Shown: positions 27,199-37,246 of the stretch, in pieces
Position numbering within the stretch: the stretch's first letter is position 1
How the letters are laid out: the number at the start of each line of letters is the position of its first letter
Source: CAVVEQ01 sp963806635
GTDB lineage: Bacteria > Chloroflexota > Anaerolineae > Anaerolineales > Anaerolineaceae
Length of the DNA: 64,000 nucleotides
Direction: 5' to 3'
Assembly (NCBI GenBank): GCA_963806635.1
Contig: CAWDZA010000015.1
Span: 124,001-188,000, forward strand
Made by a program: the position numbers and the translations under genes
The notes under the pieces: model-generated
What the model saw: the letters and a program-made list of their open reading frames with translations, nothing else
Database searches by the model: none
Told to the model about the DNA's origin: nothing

Positions 27199-28677
27199 AT
27201 GAGCAATCCATGTCCAGCAGTAACCATTGTGGTCTTTGGAGCTTCTGGAGACCTGACCTGGCGGAAGCTGATCCCGGCCCTTTACAATAATTACAAAAAA
27301 GGGCGGCTATCGGCTTGTGCCAGGATCGTGGGATTTGCCCGCCGGCCATACACGGATGCCACCTTTCGCGAGCATCTGAAAACCGGGGTGTTCGAGTTCT
27401 GCGCAGAAACCTTTGACGCTCAGGTTTGGGAAGACTTTTCCGCGATGATCCATTATTTCCAGGGCAACCTTGGCGTTCAGGACGATTTCCTCCGCTTGAA
27501 TAAATATTTGTTTGATTTGGAGGGTGGACCTTCAGCCCGGCTTTATTACCTGGCGACGGCTCCGGAATATTACGCTCCGGTGGTTACCGACCTTGGCAGG
27601 GCTGGGATGGCAGAAGGGGCGGGGGAGAACTGGTGCAGGATCATTATCGAGAAACCTTACGGGCGGGATTTGGCTTCTGCGCGGGAATTGAACCAGGTTG
27701 TGCACAGCGTCTTCGAGGAAGACCAGGTGTATCGCATCGACCACTACCTGGGCAAGGAGACTGCCCAGAACATCTTGTTTTTTCGCTTCGCGAATACGAT
27801 CTTTGAACCGGTCTGGAACCGCAACTTTGTGGAAAACGTTCAGATCACGGTTTCGGAAACAGTCGATGTGGGACATCGCGCGGGATATTACGATAATGCG
27901 GGAGTGGTGCGGGATATCTTCCAGAACCACATCCTGCAACTCCTTGCGCTGGTGGCGATGGAGCCACCCAGTTCATTCAATGCGGATGCGGTGCGCAATG
28001 AAAAAAACAAACTATTTGAAAGCATTAGACCGATCAAACTGGAGAACACCGTCCGTGCCCAGTACCGGGGGTATGCTGAAACGGAAGGGGTTTCCAAAGG
28101 ATCCAAGACGCCCACATTTGCGGCGTTGAAGATCTTCATTGATAACTGGCGCTGGCAGGGGGTGCCGTTCTATTTGCGTTCGGGGAAGGCGATGCATCGC
28201 AAGACATCCGAGATCATCATCGAGTTCCGAAAACCGCCGCACCTGATGTTCCATCTTCCAGCGGGGAGCAACTTTTCTCCAAATGTGCTTTCCCTCTGCA
28301 TCCAACCAGACGAAGGCATTCACCTGCGATTTCAAGCCAAGGTACCGGATTCCGACCAGGAAATGCGCCCGGTGGATATGGATTTCCACTATCCCTCATC
28401 TTTCAAGGGAGGTCTTCCGGATGCTTATGAACGGCTGCTGCTGGATGCCCTGGCGGGGGATGCTTCGCTCTTCACCCGCAGTGACGGGATCGAGGCATCC
28501 TGGCGGCTGGTGGACCCAGTCATCCGCGGGTGGGAGGAGAAAGATCAACCTTCACTGAGTGCCTATACCAGAAACACTTCCGGTCCACATGATTCGGATG
28601 AATTGCTTGAACGGGCAGGTCACTTCTGGCGGGAAGGATGTGTTACATCGGAAGGAATGGCGGATGCCTCGGATTGA
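27199..28677 (+). CDS. zwf: Glucose-6-phosphate 1-dehydrogenase
   Basis: A 492-residue NADP(H)-producing enzyme that opens the oxidative pentose phosphate path. It has VVFGASGDLTWRKLIPALY (dinucleotide binding), IIEKPYGRDLASA, and the active-site block VYRIDHYLGKETAQNILFFRF, and ends with the C-terminal beta domain. Length is standard. The last 14 bases overlap the next gene, which encodes 6-phosphogluconolactonase, so the two first steps of the path are coupled. No gnd or edd follows in the window. Confidence 0.96.
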   Translation: MSNPCPAVTIVVFGASGDLTWRKLIPALYNNYKKGRLSACARIVGFARRPYTDATFREHLKTGVFEFCAETFDAQVWEDFSAMIHYFQGNLGVQDDFLRLNKYLFDLEGGPSARLYYLATAPEYYAPVVTDLGRAGMAEGAGENWCRIIIEKPYGRDLASARELNQVVHSVFEEDQVYRIDHYLGKETAQNILFFRFANTIFEPVWNRNFVENVQITVSETVDVGHRAGYYDNAGVVRDIFQNHILQLLALVAMEPPSSFNADAVRNEKNKLFESIRPIKLENTVRAQYRGYAETEGVSKGSKTPTFAALKIFIDNWRWQGVPFYLRSGKAMHRKTSEIIIEFRKPPHLMFHLPAGSNFSPNVLSLCIQPDEGIHLRFQAKVPDSDQEMRPVDMDFHYPSSFKGGLPDAYERLLLDALAGDASLFTRSDGIEASWRLVDPVIRGWEEKDQPSLSAYTRNTSGPHDSDELLERAGHFWREGCVTSEGMADASD

Positions 28678-29392
28678 GGTTTTCAAAGATAGTGATGCTC
28701 TCGCCATACACGCCGCAAACCAATTTTCCGAACTTGCAAAAAATGCCATCGCTGCACAGGGGAAGTTCGCGGCGGCGCTTTCCGGGGGTTCGACTCCGAA
28801 AAGGATGTTTGAGCAGCTTGCGAAGATGGTCATAGATTGGAAACATATCCACCTTTTCTGGGTGGACGAGCGTTGCGTGCCTCCCGGTCATCCTGATAGC
28901 AATTATGGGATGACCGCAGAATCGCTGCTAAACCATATCGAGATCCCCGGTGAAAATATTCACCGAATCCCCGGAGAACAACCCCCGGAACCCGCAGCCT
29001 TGATTTATGAAAAAGAACTGCGGCATTTCTTTGGAGAGCAGCTACCGGTATTTGATCTTATCCTGCTCGGTTTGGGCTCTGACGGGCACACGGCCTCCCT
29101 GTTTCCTGGGTCTCCGGCCCTCCAGGAGAAAAAAAGATGGGCTGTTGAGGTGAAGCACGGCGCGCCTCCGCCTCCTTTGGTGGACCGGGTTACGCTGACT
29201 ATCCCGGTCTTGAAAGAGGCGAGAGAGGTCATTTTTCTTGTTTCCGGAATAGAAAAGTCAGCGATTCTTTCAAAAATATTCAAATCGCCTTCAATTTCAG
29301 AAGTTATCCCTATTTTAGAATTATCCGATAATCGATCAAACACACGCTGGTTCTTAGATGGTGATTCAGCCGCTGGCTGGTACAAATCATGA
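28664..29392 (+). CDS. pgl: 6-phosphogluconolactonase
   Basis: A 242-residue enzyme that hydrolyses 6-phosphogluconolactone. It has FAAALSGGSTPKRMFEQLA, VDERCVPPGHPDSNYGM, GLGSDGHTASLFPGS and a late VTLTIPVLKEAREVIFLVSG, all standard for the SOL/DevB family. ATG 28664 follows AAGGA inside the zwf end; the frame is open further up, but the family starts here. It is translationally coupled with zwf. Confidence 0.94.
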   Translation: MPRIEVFKDSDALAIHAANQFSELAKNAIAAQGKFAAALSGGSTPKRMFEQLAKMVIDWKHIHLFWVDERCVPPGHPDSNYGMTAESLLNHIEIPGENIHRIPGEQPPEPAALIYEKELRHFFGEQLPVFDLILLGLGSDGHTASLFPGSPALQEKKRWAVEVKHGAPPPPLVDRVTLTIPVLKEAREVIFLVSGIEKSAILSKIFKSPSISEVIPILELSDNRSNTRWFLDGDSAAGWYKS

Positions 29393-29486
29393 AATTGCAA
29401 TAGCCTTGCTAACTAAATTGATTAAATTAAGAATCACTCCATTAATCAAACGATGAAGTTTTGAAAACCATTTTTCCCATTATTCA

Positions 29487-31370
29487 TTACTGATCAAGCC
29501 ACAACGAGAAGGGGAGGGTATCCAGGATCTTGTAAGTCCCATCTGGCTGCATTTGAACTGTGTAATCAAATTCCGTGCGAAAATCACAATATTTGTCCTT
29601 GGGCAGGTCTTTGCACGGAGGCCAGACGACTGGTGTTCCATCCGGATTGGCGAATTGAACCCTGAAAAGAAAAGTATCTGGAAGGGTCTGAGCTTGATAG
29701 GTGACATTCAAGAGTTTTTGACAGGGGAATCTTTCATCAGTGCAAAGGGCTTCCAAAACAGCAGCCTTGTCTTCAGGTTCAATCCCAGGCAGCTTACCCG
29801 AGAGCCAATCAGCGATCATTGAAGCATCGCTGTATTTCAGGTCATTGGAAGCTTCTGAATATTTCCCATTGGATAATTTGTCGAGGTAATCAAGAAGGAA
29901 ATCACGCGCAGGATCCATTTCTTCCACTGGCAGTCCGAATTGGGCGATATCATAATCGTGAACAGCCAACAGCTTTTTTTGATCCGGCGAGAAGGTTAGA
30001 GAAATTGGCCAATCAAATGGTGTAAGGGGAAAATAAGGTTGGGGTATTTCGATCTCTTTCCACGAGGTGGTATCCCAAGCACTGATTTTGGGATCATAAT
30101 CGCCGGAAATTACCCGGTAATCTCCCAGCCTGCCAAAGATAACCAATAGTGTTCCATCCGGACTGAATGAATATGGAGCATCAGGCAGCAATTCAAACGC
30201 TTCTGGTTTAATTCGGGTGACCAGATCGCCGCTTGCAATATCGACGATCGCGTATCCTTCCCCTTTATCCGATTTGGAATCGGTAAGGAGAAGGGATTTG
30301 CTATCCGGTGTAAAACCAAAATTCCACTTGGAATATTCCCTCAATCCGGGAGGTATGGTTTGCAATTTTTCTCCCGTTTGAAGATCGTAGATATGGATGA
30401 CCAGATTCTTAAAACTCTCCATCACTGCTATCTTATTGTTGTCGGGACTGACGGATGACGCAATTCCTTGAAAACTATGGATTGCCTTAGAAGTAGGATT
30501 CTCCATATCCCACCAGTCTACCTTCCCCTTTCCGTTGCAGGGATTATAGATATGAGTGATCAAATATTTCCCATTTGGTGAAAAATACGGAGTCACTTTA
30601 TTACAATTTTCTACAGCAGGTAGCATTTCGGGGAGTTCATTTCCTGACGGTACATCCCATACTCGGATAGTACTATCAGGGTAGTTATCAGCTTTCAGAT
30701 AAGTAATACCGGTATAAAGAGTCTTTCCATCGGGGGAAAAAACCATGCTTTCAACGGTTGAGTTATACCCATTCAATTCATGGGTGATTTCTCCAATCTC
30801 AGTATCCACCAGCCAGACGCGAGGCTCGATGCAGGTCGTATCATACTGGCCATAATAAGCTATCGGGGTATGGCACCCGGCAATTGCAAGGGTTTTACCA
30901 TCCGGGCTAAATTTAAATGCTGACACGATTGTTGTCAGTGGTTCCAGTTTATGGATCACCTTTCCAGTTTCCATATCGTTTAAGAGGATCAAAGGTGATT
31001 CACAGACACCATTGGAACCCTCTTGATAAGTACAACCCCAACCAGCGAGAAGGCGTTTATCCGGACTGATAGAGCTCTTCATAAGTTTGAAAGAACCTTC
31101 ACCGGAAAGCATAAATGATCGCACTACCTGGAGATCTTTGATTGTTTCGTTATCGATCACTTCTGGAAGGGGAACCTGGGTGGGGATTGGGGATGGTTCA
31201 GCGGTGGCAGTGGTTGTCGGAGAAGGTACTGGCGAGGGGGAGGATTCAACTTGATTTGTGGAAGCTGCGCTTACAGGTTCACTCGTTTGTTGCTGGGGAG
31301 TAGGGCTGCAAGCGACGAGGATTATGCCCAACAGGATAAAGGTTATCTTTTTGAATAAAAGAGATTGCAT
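29487..31370 (-). CDS. Lipoprotein with WD40-like beta-propeller
   Basis: A 627-residue lipoprotein with lipobox LVAC near residue 21 and a Ser/Thr/Pro-rich linker to about residue 68. Residues about 80-500 contain repeats such as FSPDGKTLAIAG, FSPDGKTLYTG, RVWDVPSG, FSPNGKYLITH and SFSPDGTLLVIFG, which fit a WD40-type propeller. A separate C-terminal region of about 120 residues has four cysteines (LCTDERFPCQKL, PPCKDLPKDKYC) that may form disulfides. AAGGTG precedes the ATG. Likely a cell-surface binding scaffold; no enzyme motif is seen. Confidence 0.75.
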   Translation of the reverse strand: MQSLLFKKITFILLGIILVACSPTPQQQTSEPVSAASTNQVESSPSPVPSPTTTATAEPSPIPTQVPLPEVIDNETIKDLQVVRSFMLSGEGSFKLMKSSISPDKRLLAGWGCTYQEGSNGVCESPLILLNDMETGKVIHKLEPLTTIVSAFKFSPDGKTLAIAGCHTPIAYYGQYDTTCIEPRVWLVDTEIGEITHELNGYNSTVESMVFSPDGKTLYTGITYLKADNYPDSTIRVWDVPSGNELPEMLPAVENCNKVTPYFSPNGKYLITHIYNPCNGKGKVDWWDMENPTSKAIHSFQGIASSVSPDNNKIAVMESFKNLVIHIYDLQTGEKLQTIPPGLREYSKWNFGFTPDSKSLLLTDSKSDKGEGYAIVDIASGDLVTRIKPEAFELLPDAPYSFSPDGTLLVIFGRLGDYRVISGDYDPKISAWDTTSWKEIEIPQPYFPLTPFDWPISLTFSPDQKKLLAVHDYDIAQFGLPVEEMDPARDFLLDYLDKLSNGKYSEASNDLKYSDASMIADWLSGKLPGIEPEDKAAVLEALCTDERFPCQKLLNVTYQAQTLPDTFLFRVQFANPDGTPVVWPPCKDLPKDKYCDFRTEFDYTVQMQPDGTYKILDTLPFSLWLDQ

Positions 31371-31636
31371 TTTTGCACCTTATTAGTAAACTATATAGGA
31401 TAAATAATACAGTAATTATCATAATAAAGCAATATAAGATAATGTGTTCTTCAGCGGAATAATCATCATCTGATTTTCTTTAAATGGTTGAATATATCTA
31501 GATGAGGGTTAAAAATTGATAAGTTCCACAGGGTTTTCTATAAATGAACAGTCTCCTGGGAAGGATCTAAATATTCTTCACGTCAAACCGAATTATTTGC
31601 TGGATTGTAAATAACCTGGACGATGAAGTTGGTTTT

Positions 31637-32383
31637 CTAGAATATTCCCCAAATCGTATGCCAAACGATATCTGCCCAGAAGTGGATACCCATGGGCGCA
31701 AAAAGCCCGAATTTCTTGAAGTAATATGCAGCGAAGATGGATAGGATCCCGTTCATTAGGATAATTTCAGCCAACAGCAGGGGCGGCAGCAGGGCCGGGC
31801 TATTTACCCCGAAAAGGATCATTGCTGTGGGCGTATGACTGGCTCCGTGCGCGATGGCTGAAAAAAATGCCACAACCCAATAAACAATCGACAAACCCCG
31901 CCCGCGCAGAATAAGCTTACCGATCAGCCAGGTCCAGAATGAAATGAAGAATAATCGGAAGAGCATTTCCTCGCCGATCCCGGCTGAAAGAGATGCAACT
32001 ATGGAAGTGGGGAACGGCGGGTGGATAATCTGCCCAACCCCATTTATGGGGCTGAAGACCAGATCAAGGACGATCAGTACAACACCGATCAGCGCTCCAA
32101 CGATCGCCGGGATCAAGAAACGCTGCTTATTGGTCACCCGCTCGTCCCAGATATCCGGGAAGCCGATCTTCCGCCAGAGAACCAACCCAATGAATCCCAG
32201 GGCTCCATAAATCACTAAAGTTCCCAAGCTGGCAACGGAGGCAATCAGCCATTGGGGGATTTGGGTTTGGGGAACCTGTGAAGAGATATTTCCCTGTGGA
32301 AGGAATGAGTTCGCTCCGGCACAGATCGCCAAAATGGCGAGCAAGATGAAGTAAGTGATATTCGATCGTGTTTTGTTATTCAT
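31637..32383 (-). CDS. CPBP-family intramembrane metalloprotease
   Basis: A 248-residue membrane protein of the CAAX-processing/abortive-infection (CPBP) family. It has about seven hydrophobic segments, motif 1 GIGEEMLFRLFF (EExxxR), motif 2 SAIAHGASHTP and motif 3 HFWADIVWH, which supply the Glu and His residues of the metal site. AAGGAG lies before the ATG. Bacterial members process peptides or protect against bacteriocins; no bacteriocin gene is seen nearby. Confidence 0.85.
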   Translation of the reverse strand: MNNKTRSNITYFILLAILAICAGANSFLPQGNISSQVPQTQIPQWLIASVASLGTLVIYGALGFIGLVLWRKIGFPDIWDERVTNKQRFLIPAIVGALIGVVLIVLDLVFSPINGVGQIIHPPFPTSIVASLSAGIGEEMLFRLFFISFWTWLIGKLILRGRGLSIVYWVVAFFSAIAHGASHTPTAMILFGVNSPALLPPLLLAEIILMNGILSIFAAYYFKKFGLFAPMGIHFWADIVWHTIWGIF

Positions 32384-32435
32384 CGAAATATCTCCTTTTT
32401 AGAAAAATGCACAAAACCCCGCACCAATAAACCGA

Positions 32436-32789
32436 TCAATCCTTCTTTATATTTGAGAGTTTTTCAGGTAAATCCAGCGTGATCAATGCAAAACCCGCGT
32501 ATTCCCTCTCCCGGTACCAGGGAGCGATGGAGACCAGCTTTTTTAAACCACTTTTCTCGGTCGTATAGATCACATGTTTGCGTTGGTTCACCACAGCCAT
32601 CATCTGTTTGCGGGATATTTCGTCATGATGCTCGAATACATTCCTGCCGATCATCGCCGCCCCGCCTTCCTTTGCATAGATCTGGATGGCAACATCACTC
32701 ATTTCAAGGATCGTTCCGGAAGCGTCGCAGACCATGATCTCGGCCGGGTAAGTCTGCACCCATTCGCTCGCCGAGGTCCTTGCCGTCAT
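32436..32789 (-). CDS. Stand-alone PAS-domain protein
   Basis: A 117-residue protein made of one PAS domain: AEIMVCDASGTILEMSDVA, YAKEGGAAMIGRNVFEHH, and a last strand EYAGFALITLDLP. ATG 32789 overlaps the stop of the sugar permease gene by 4 bases (ATGA at 32786), so it is translated with the sugar ABC operon. The open frame extends upstream in the wrong register of the permease and is not used. PAS alone can bind a small ligand or heme; its place last in a transport operon suggests sensing of the substrate or product, which is inference. Confidence 0.75.
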   Translation of the reverse strand: MTARTSASEWVQTYPAEIMVCDASGTILEMSDVAIQIYAKEGGAAMIGRNVFEHHDEISRKQMMAVVNQRKHVIYTTEKSGLKKLVSIAPWYREREYAGFALITLDLPEKLSNIKKD

Positions 32790-33628
32790 CCCTTCACCGC
32801 GCCTTTCCCCAGACCGCGAACCAGGTAGCGCTGAGCCAGCAGGGCGAAGATGATCACCGGGATCAACACCAGCGACCCGGAGGCGGCGATTCGACCCCAC
32901 AATATGGATTTGTTGGTCATGAAGGAGGTGATGATCACAGGCAGGGTGCGCGCCTCCCGACCGGTGAGAATGACCGCGTACAGAAATTCGTTCCAACAGT
33001 AAATGAAGGCAAGGATCGCTGTCGCTGCCATCCCCGGCACTGCCAGGGGTAGGCTTACCCGGATCAGAGCTCCCAGGCGGGAACACCCATCGATCATGGC
33101 AGCCTCTTCCAATTCGACAGGCACGTCATCGAAAAATCCGGTCATCATCCAAATGGCGAGCGGGATCGTGAAGGTGAGGTAGGAAACAACCAGTGCCTGG
33201 CGGGTGTCGATCCAGTCCAATTGATTGAAAAGAACGTAAAAAGGAACTACCAACACGATCGGTGGGAGCATCTGCGGAACCAGGGCGCTCATTTTGAGCC
33301 AGAATTTCCCGCGAAAACGAAAACGGGAAAAGCCGTATGCTGCAAGCGTCCCCAGCAACATGGCGATCCCCACAGTGATCAGGGCGATGGAGACAGAATT
33401 CATAAAATACTTGCTGAAATTGGTGGAGGAAAGCACCTCGTTATAGTTCTGTAAGGTTGGTGTGAAATTCCAAACCGGGGGAATGGCGAAGGTCAGGTTG
33501 GGTTCTTTGAATGAGGTGATAAAAAGATAAACGATCGGGGCGAGCGAAAGGAAAACGGCCAGTAATACCAGCGAATAGATGATGATTTTGCTGGCGATTT
33601 TGAGGGCCTGGTAATTTCTACGGAGCAT
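32786..33628 (-). CDS. Sugar ABC transporter permease, MalG-type
   Basis: A 280-residue inner-membrane permease of the carbohydrate uptake CUT1 class with six helices. The EAA loop is EEAAMIDGCSRLGALIRVSLPLAVPG near residue 195, which docks on the ATPase. It lies 3 bases after the partner permease gene and overlaps the PAS gene by 4. No ATPase gene is in this operon, so a shared MsmK/UgpC-type ATPase encoded elsewhere must serve it. Confidence 0.88.
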   Translation of the reverse strand: MLRRNYQALKIASKIIIYSLVLLAVFLSLAPIVYLFITSFKEPNLTFAIPPVWNFTPTLQNYNEVLSSTNFSKYFMNSVSIALITVGIAMLLGTLAAYGFSRFRFRGKFWLKMSALVPQMLPPIVLVVPFYVLFNQLDWIDTRQALVVSYLTFTIPLAIWMMTGFFDDVPVELEEAAMIDGCSRLGALIRVSLPLAVPGMAATAILAFIYCWNEFLYAVILTGREARTLPVIITSFMTNKSILWGRIAASGSLVLIPVIIFALLAQRYLVRGLGKGAVKG

Positions 33629-33631
33629 GGA

Positions 33632-34537
33632 TTATTCCTCCTTTCCGATCGCTCGTGATAGCAGGGCGGCGAAAACCAACATGATGAGCATCATAATGAA
33701 AGACGCAGAAGCAGCCACCCCGAGGTTGAAGGATTGGAACCCGTACCGGTATACATAAATACTGATGGTTTCTGTAGCCCGCGCGGGGCCTCCAGCAGTT
33801 AATAAGTAGATTACGTCGAAGATGCGGAAGGTATCGATGAAACGCCACAGGAGAACAACAAGAATGATCGGTCTGAGGAATGGCAGGGTCAGGTAGATAA
33901 AAGTCTGAAATGATGAAGCCCCATCGATCTTGGCGGCTTCGTAAGGCTCATCCGGCAAAGTCTGCAAGCCGGCCAGAAGCATAAGAGCAACAAATGATGT
34001 TGTGTTCCAGACATCCACAAGGATCACGCTCCACATGGCCACATGGGGAGAACTTAGCCATTCAACAGGCAAAATGCCCAACCTGCCAAGATAATAATTC
34101 ACCAGGCCATACTGGTAATTCAACAGCAATCGCCACATGAGACCGATGACAACATTCGTGCACATCATCGGGATCAAGATTAAAGACCTGGTAAAACTCC
34201 GGGCTTTGATATCCTGATTTAATAATAGTGCCAGACCCATTCCCAGGATAAGCTCAAAGCTGATGGCGAGAAAAACAAAGGTCAGTGTGATCCGCAAAGA
34301 ATTTAAGAAATCGGGATTGGAGAATAATTGCGTGTAATTTTGAATATCTGAAAATGGGATACCCTGTTTAAATGTTCGCAGGGTCCAGGTGTGAAAACTT
34401 AGCCAAAGGGCATACCCCAACGGGTACAGAAGAATGATTATAAGAACAATGAATGCAGGGGAAATATAAAACGCAGGTTCAAACTTCCGGATAAAACGAT
34501 GGAAGGACCAGGTTCTCTTGCTTTGAGTAAGTGCCAT
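33632..34537 (-). CDS. Sugar ABC transporter permease, MalF-type
   Basis: A 301-residue CUT1 permease with six predicted helices; the EAA loop is EPYEAAKIDGASSFQTFIYLTLPFLRP. The open frame reaches 34615, but the sequence before MALTQSKRTW is not typical and ATG 34537 has a GGTGA site, so I use it. It is paired with the MalG-type permease 3 bases downstream and preceded by the binding-protein gene. Confidence 0.87.
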   Translation of the reverse strand: MALTQSKRTWSFHRFIRKFEPAFYISPAFIVLIIILLYPLGYALWLSFHTWTLRTFKQGIPFSDIQNYTQLFSNPDFLNSLRITLTFVFLAISFELILGMGLALLLNQDIKARSFTRSLILIPMMCTNVVIGLMWRLLLNYQYGLVNYYLGRLGILPVEWLSSPHVAMWSVILVDVWNTTSFVALMLLAGLQTLPDEPYEAAKIDGASSFQTFIYLTLPFLRPIILVVLLWRFIDTFRIFDVIYLLTAGGPARATETISIYVYRYGFQSFNLGVAASASFIMMLIMLVFAALLSRAIGKEE

Positions 34538-34631
34538 TAATTCACCAAGTGTGGATTTGAATTCGAGAGGGGATGATCGCGTGCGTTCTGCGACATCCCC
34601 TCCCGACCTTATCAACCTAGATCAAGTATTG

Positions 34632-35998
34632 TTATTGAATGTAGCCGCCGGCTTTTAGGATCTCATTGAGCTTGGCAGCCATCTCGTCGAGCGCTTCCTG
34701 TGGGGTCTTGGTTCCGGTAACGGCAGCAACGATGCCTTCATTGACTACCGGAAGCATTTCAGGGGAGACAGTCAGCGTAGGGAAGATCGAGCGGTAGGGC
34801 ATCACTTCGGCGAGCAGTGCGAATTGTGGGATCTTTTCCACAACCGCGGGATCACTCAGGGCTTTGATGTTGCCCGGGATACCGCCATTCAGCGCCCATA
34901 ATTTGGCGCCTTCGGGGCTGGTGAGCCATTCGATAAACTTATAGGCTTCCACCTGGTTTTCAGAGCAGGCGGGGATCGCCCAGCTCCATTGGCTTCCACC
35001 GGTGTGGCGCTTGATCGACCCATCGGCCTGCTTGATCCCGGGGGGGATCACGTAACCGAGCAGCGGTTTTCCATCTGCATCGCAGAGGCTCTTGGTGCAA
35101 TCCTGCAGATCTTGCGCTGCAGCCATCCATTCAATCCCCATAGCGGCCTTACCCTTGGAAAGGGCTTCAAGGATCTCAACATACCCGTAGGTGGTCACAT
35201 CGGGGGGAACCAGTCCTTCTTAAGGAGGTTGGCATAGAAAGTAAGTGCTTTTACACCGGCTTCGTTGTTGATCGCGACAGTGTTATCCGGGTTGAGCAGC
35301 TCACCGCCCTGACCGAAGAGGTAATACATATAATCCCACCAGGCTTCGTCGGGTTTATTCCCGATCACAGCACCATAAACTCCGTTGGCGGGATCATTCA
35401 ACTTCTTGGCGGCGGCATAGAAATCCTCCCAGGTTTCAGGGGGCGTAAGACCGGCTTTTTCGAAGAGGTCTTTGCGGTACCACAGCCAGGCGGTATCGCC
35501 TTCTGAGGGCAGTGCATAGGTTTTACCATCGTAAGTGAAAAAATCGGTAGCCAAGCCATAATCTTTGAGACTGAAATCAGGGCTGGCAACCGCAGGATCC
35601 TCGAAGAACGTATTGAGATCCTTCAATCCTTCTGCGGCAACATATACAGGCACAAAATCGGACATGGCATAAAAAGCATCATAATCCTTCCCGCAGGTGG
35701 CGGTGATGGTGTTGAGCTTATCAAAATATGCCTCACGGGCGACTTCCTCAACGATCACTTCCTTGCCTGTTTTCTTTGTGTATTCCTCGGCAACCTTGAC
35801 CAGGTTATCGTGCTCGGGGCCGGACCAGACTGCAACGACCACTGGTTTGGCTTCCGCGGCGGGGGCAGCCGGGGCTGCCTCGGTGGCTGCGGGGGCGGCA
35901 GGTTCGGCAGGCGCAGCCGGTGCCTGGGTGGCAGCCGGGGCGCAAGCGGCCAGAACAAATGTTAGGACTGCAAGCACAGCAAAGATCTTAAACTTCAT
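34632..35998 (-). CDS. Sugar ABC substrate-binding lipoprotein, one frameshift
   Basis: An extracellular solute-binding protein of family 1 (CUT1). Lipobox LAAC is near residue 19, followed by an Ala/Pro-rich linker; then WSGPEHDNLVKVAEEY, YDAFYAMSDF, DTAWLWYRKDLFEKAGLTPPETWEDF and, after the break, GKAAMGIEWMAAAQDL, GGSQWSWAIPACSENQVEAYKFIEWLTSPEG. GGAGGAAAAA precedes ATG 35998. The frame breaks at a C6 run (plus strand 35201-35206): one more C would join WFPPD to VTTYGYVEILEALS. Every other domain block is conserved, so an assembly error or slippage is as likely as a real loss. Confidence 0.85.
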
Positions 35999-36079
35999 TT
36001 TTTCCTCCATAAGTTTGAATAACGACTCTCCTGCTTCTATACGTTCACAACAAAGAATCTTGCATTCACCTCCTTTTAT

Positions 36080-37246
36080 CTACCAGTGTTTTAGATATTG
36101 ATCTATGATCAACCCCGTTTTTTCCCACGGCAATTCACACATAATATTATCCACGGGATAGAGAATAAAACCATTCCCCGGGGCCAGTATTTCAAAGGCT
36201 TTATCAATCGCTTCACGAATGCGATCATCCTCCCACTGACTGAGGGTCACAGCAGAATTCATCCCGCCCATCAGGCATATTTGCGATCCCATATATTGCT
36301 TGGTCTCCTTCAGGTCGAGATCATCCTGAACGGGGTCCACCCCGGTGAGGCAGTCGATACCGAGGTCAAGCAGATCATCGCGGATGGCTTTCCAATCCTT
36401 GGTGATAATATAGCGAAATAGTGCACTTTTTGAATGAGCCAGGTCGACCAGTTGTTTTAGTCGCGGTTGGATGTAACGGCGGAAATTCTTGGGTGTCCAG
36501 AAGATGGTGCCTTCATACCAGGCCATGTGTACCATCACATCCACCCCTTCACCCAGAACATATTCCGCCCGCATCATTTCCCATTCGAGGAGCGCATCGA
36601 AAAGCTCCTCCATGATCTTCGGTTCCAGCATCTGCCAATGGAGAACGTTATTTGTTCCACACAGCCAAACAGCCGCATCCCCGAGCGCCGTCCAGCCGCC
36701 ATCGATAACCACGCCCAGCCGTTCCGCCTCCCGGTGGACAAGGCTGGAGCGCTGTCGGAATTCAGCAATTTGTGCCTCCGAAGGATGTGCCAGAAGGTGG
36801 CGAAGACGTTTTACATCCCCAATTTCCTTGATGAAGGGTTCCGTTTGGCGGGGAAGGTTGAAATCGCTGAAAAGCATCACGTCGTCGCCGTGGATCCAAT
36901 CGGCGCTTTGTTTGACCGTGATCGTGAATGGTCCATCCGGGGTTTCAAATACCTTCCGCAGGCGTGGATCAGTTTCGAACTCGAGGGGAGGGAGTTTTGT
37001 TACTGAGGATGAAATACCCGGGACCAGGTCGGCGTGGTATTCCTCTGTGTACCCGAGCGGGGGTTCCAGTAACAGGGTATCGTCCACCCCGAGCTTCAGA
37101 AGGTTTTCTGCGCGGGTGAATTGATTCTGCCAATCGAACGGTATGTTATCGGCACCTTCGTGCATCGACCACAAGCGCAGGTAGAGAGGTACCCGGTCGA
37201 CCGGTTTTCGCTGAATGGCAGCCAGGATACGCTCGCGGGAATTCAT
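36080..37246 (-). CDS. Uroporphyrinogen decarboxylase-fold protein (URO-D family)
   Basis: A 388-residue TIM-barrel protein of the URO-D superfamily: it begins MNSRERILAAIQRKPVDRVPLYLR, typical of the group, and ends with an NGFILYPVDNIMCELPWEKTG block. Members include heme-pathway HemE and corrinoid methyltransferases such as MtaA. The heme genes are absent here and the gene sits inside a sugar-use operon, overlapping the isomerase-like gene by 4 bases (ATGA at 37243-37246). I infer a catabolic role, perhaps demethylation, not heme synthesis. The specific reaction is unknown. Confidence 0.75.
   Translation of the reverse strand: MNSRERILAAIQRKPVDRVPLYLRLWSMHEGADNIPFDWQNQFTRAENLLKLGVDDTLLLEPPLGYTEEYHADLVPGISSSVTKLPPLEFETDPRLRKVFETPDGPFTITVKQSADWIHGDDVMLFSDFNLPRQTEPFIKEIGDVKRLRHLLAHPSEAQIAEFRQRSSLVHREAERLGVVIDGGWTALGDAAVWLCGTNNVLHWQMLEPKIMEELFDALLEWEMMRAEYVLGEGVDVMVHMAWYEGTIFWTPKNFRRYIQPRLKQLVDLAHSKSALFRYIITKDWKAIRDDLLDLGIDCLTGVDPVQDDLDLKETKQYMGSQICLMGGMNSAVTLSQWEDDRIREAIDKAFEILAPGNGFILYPVDNIMCELPWEKTGLIIDQYLKHW

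Noticed and set aside
35195..35210. Programmed ribosomal frameshift in the sugar-binding protein
   Set aside because: No stimulatory structure or functional short product is evident; a one-base change in a C-run is the simpler reading.
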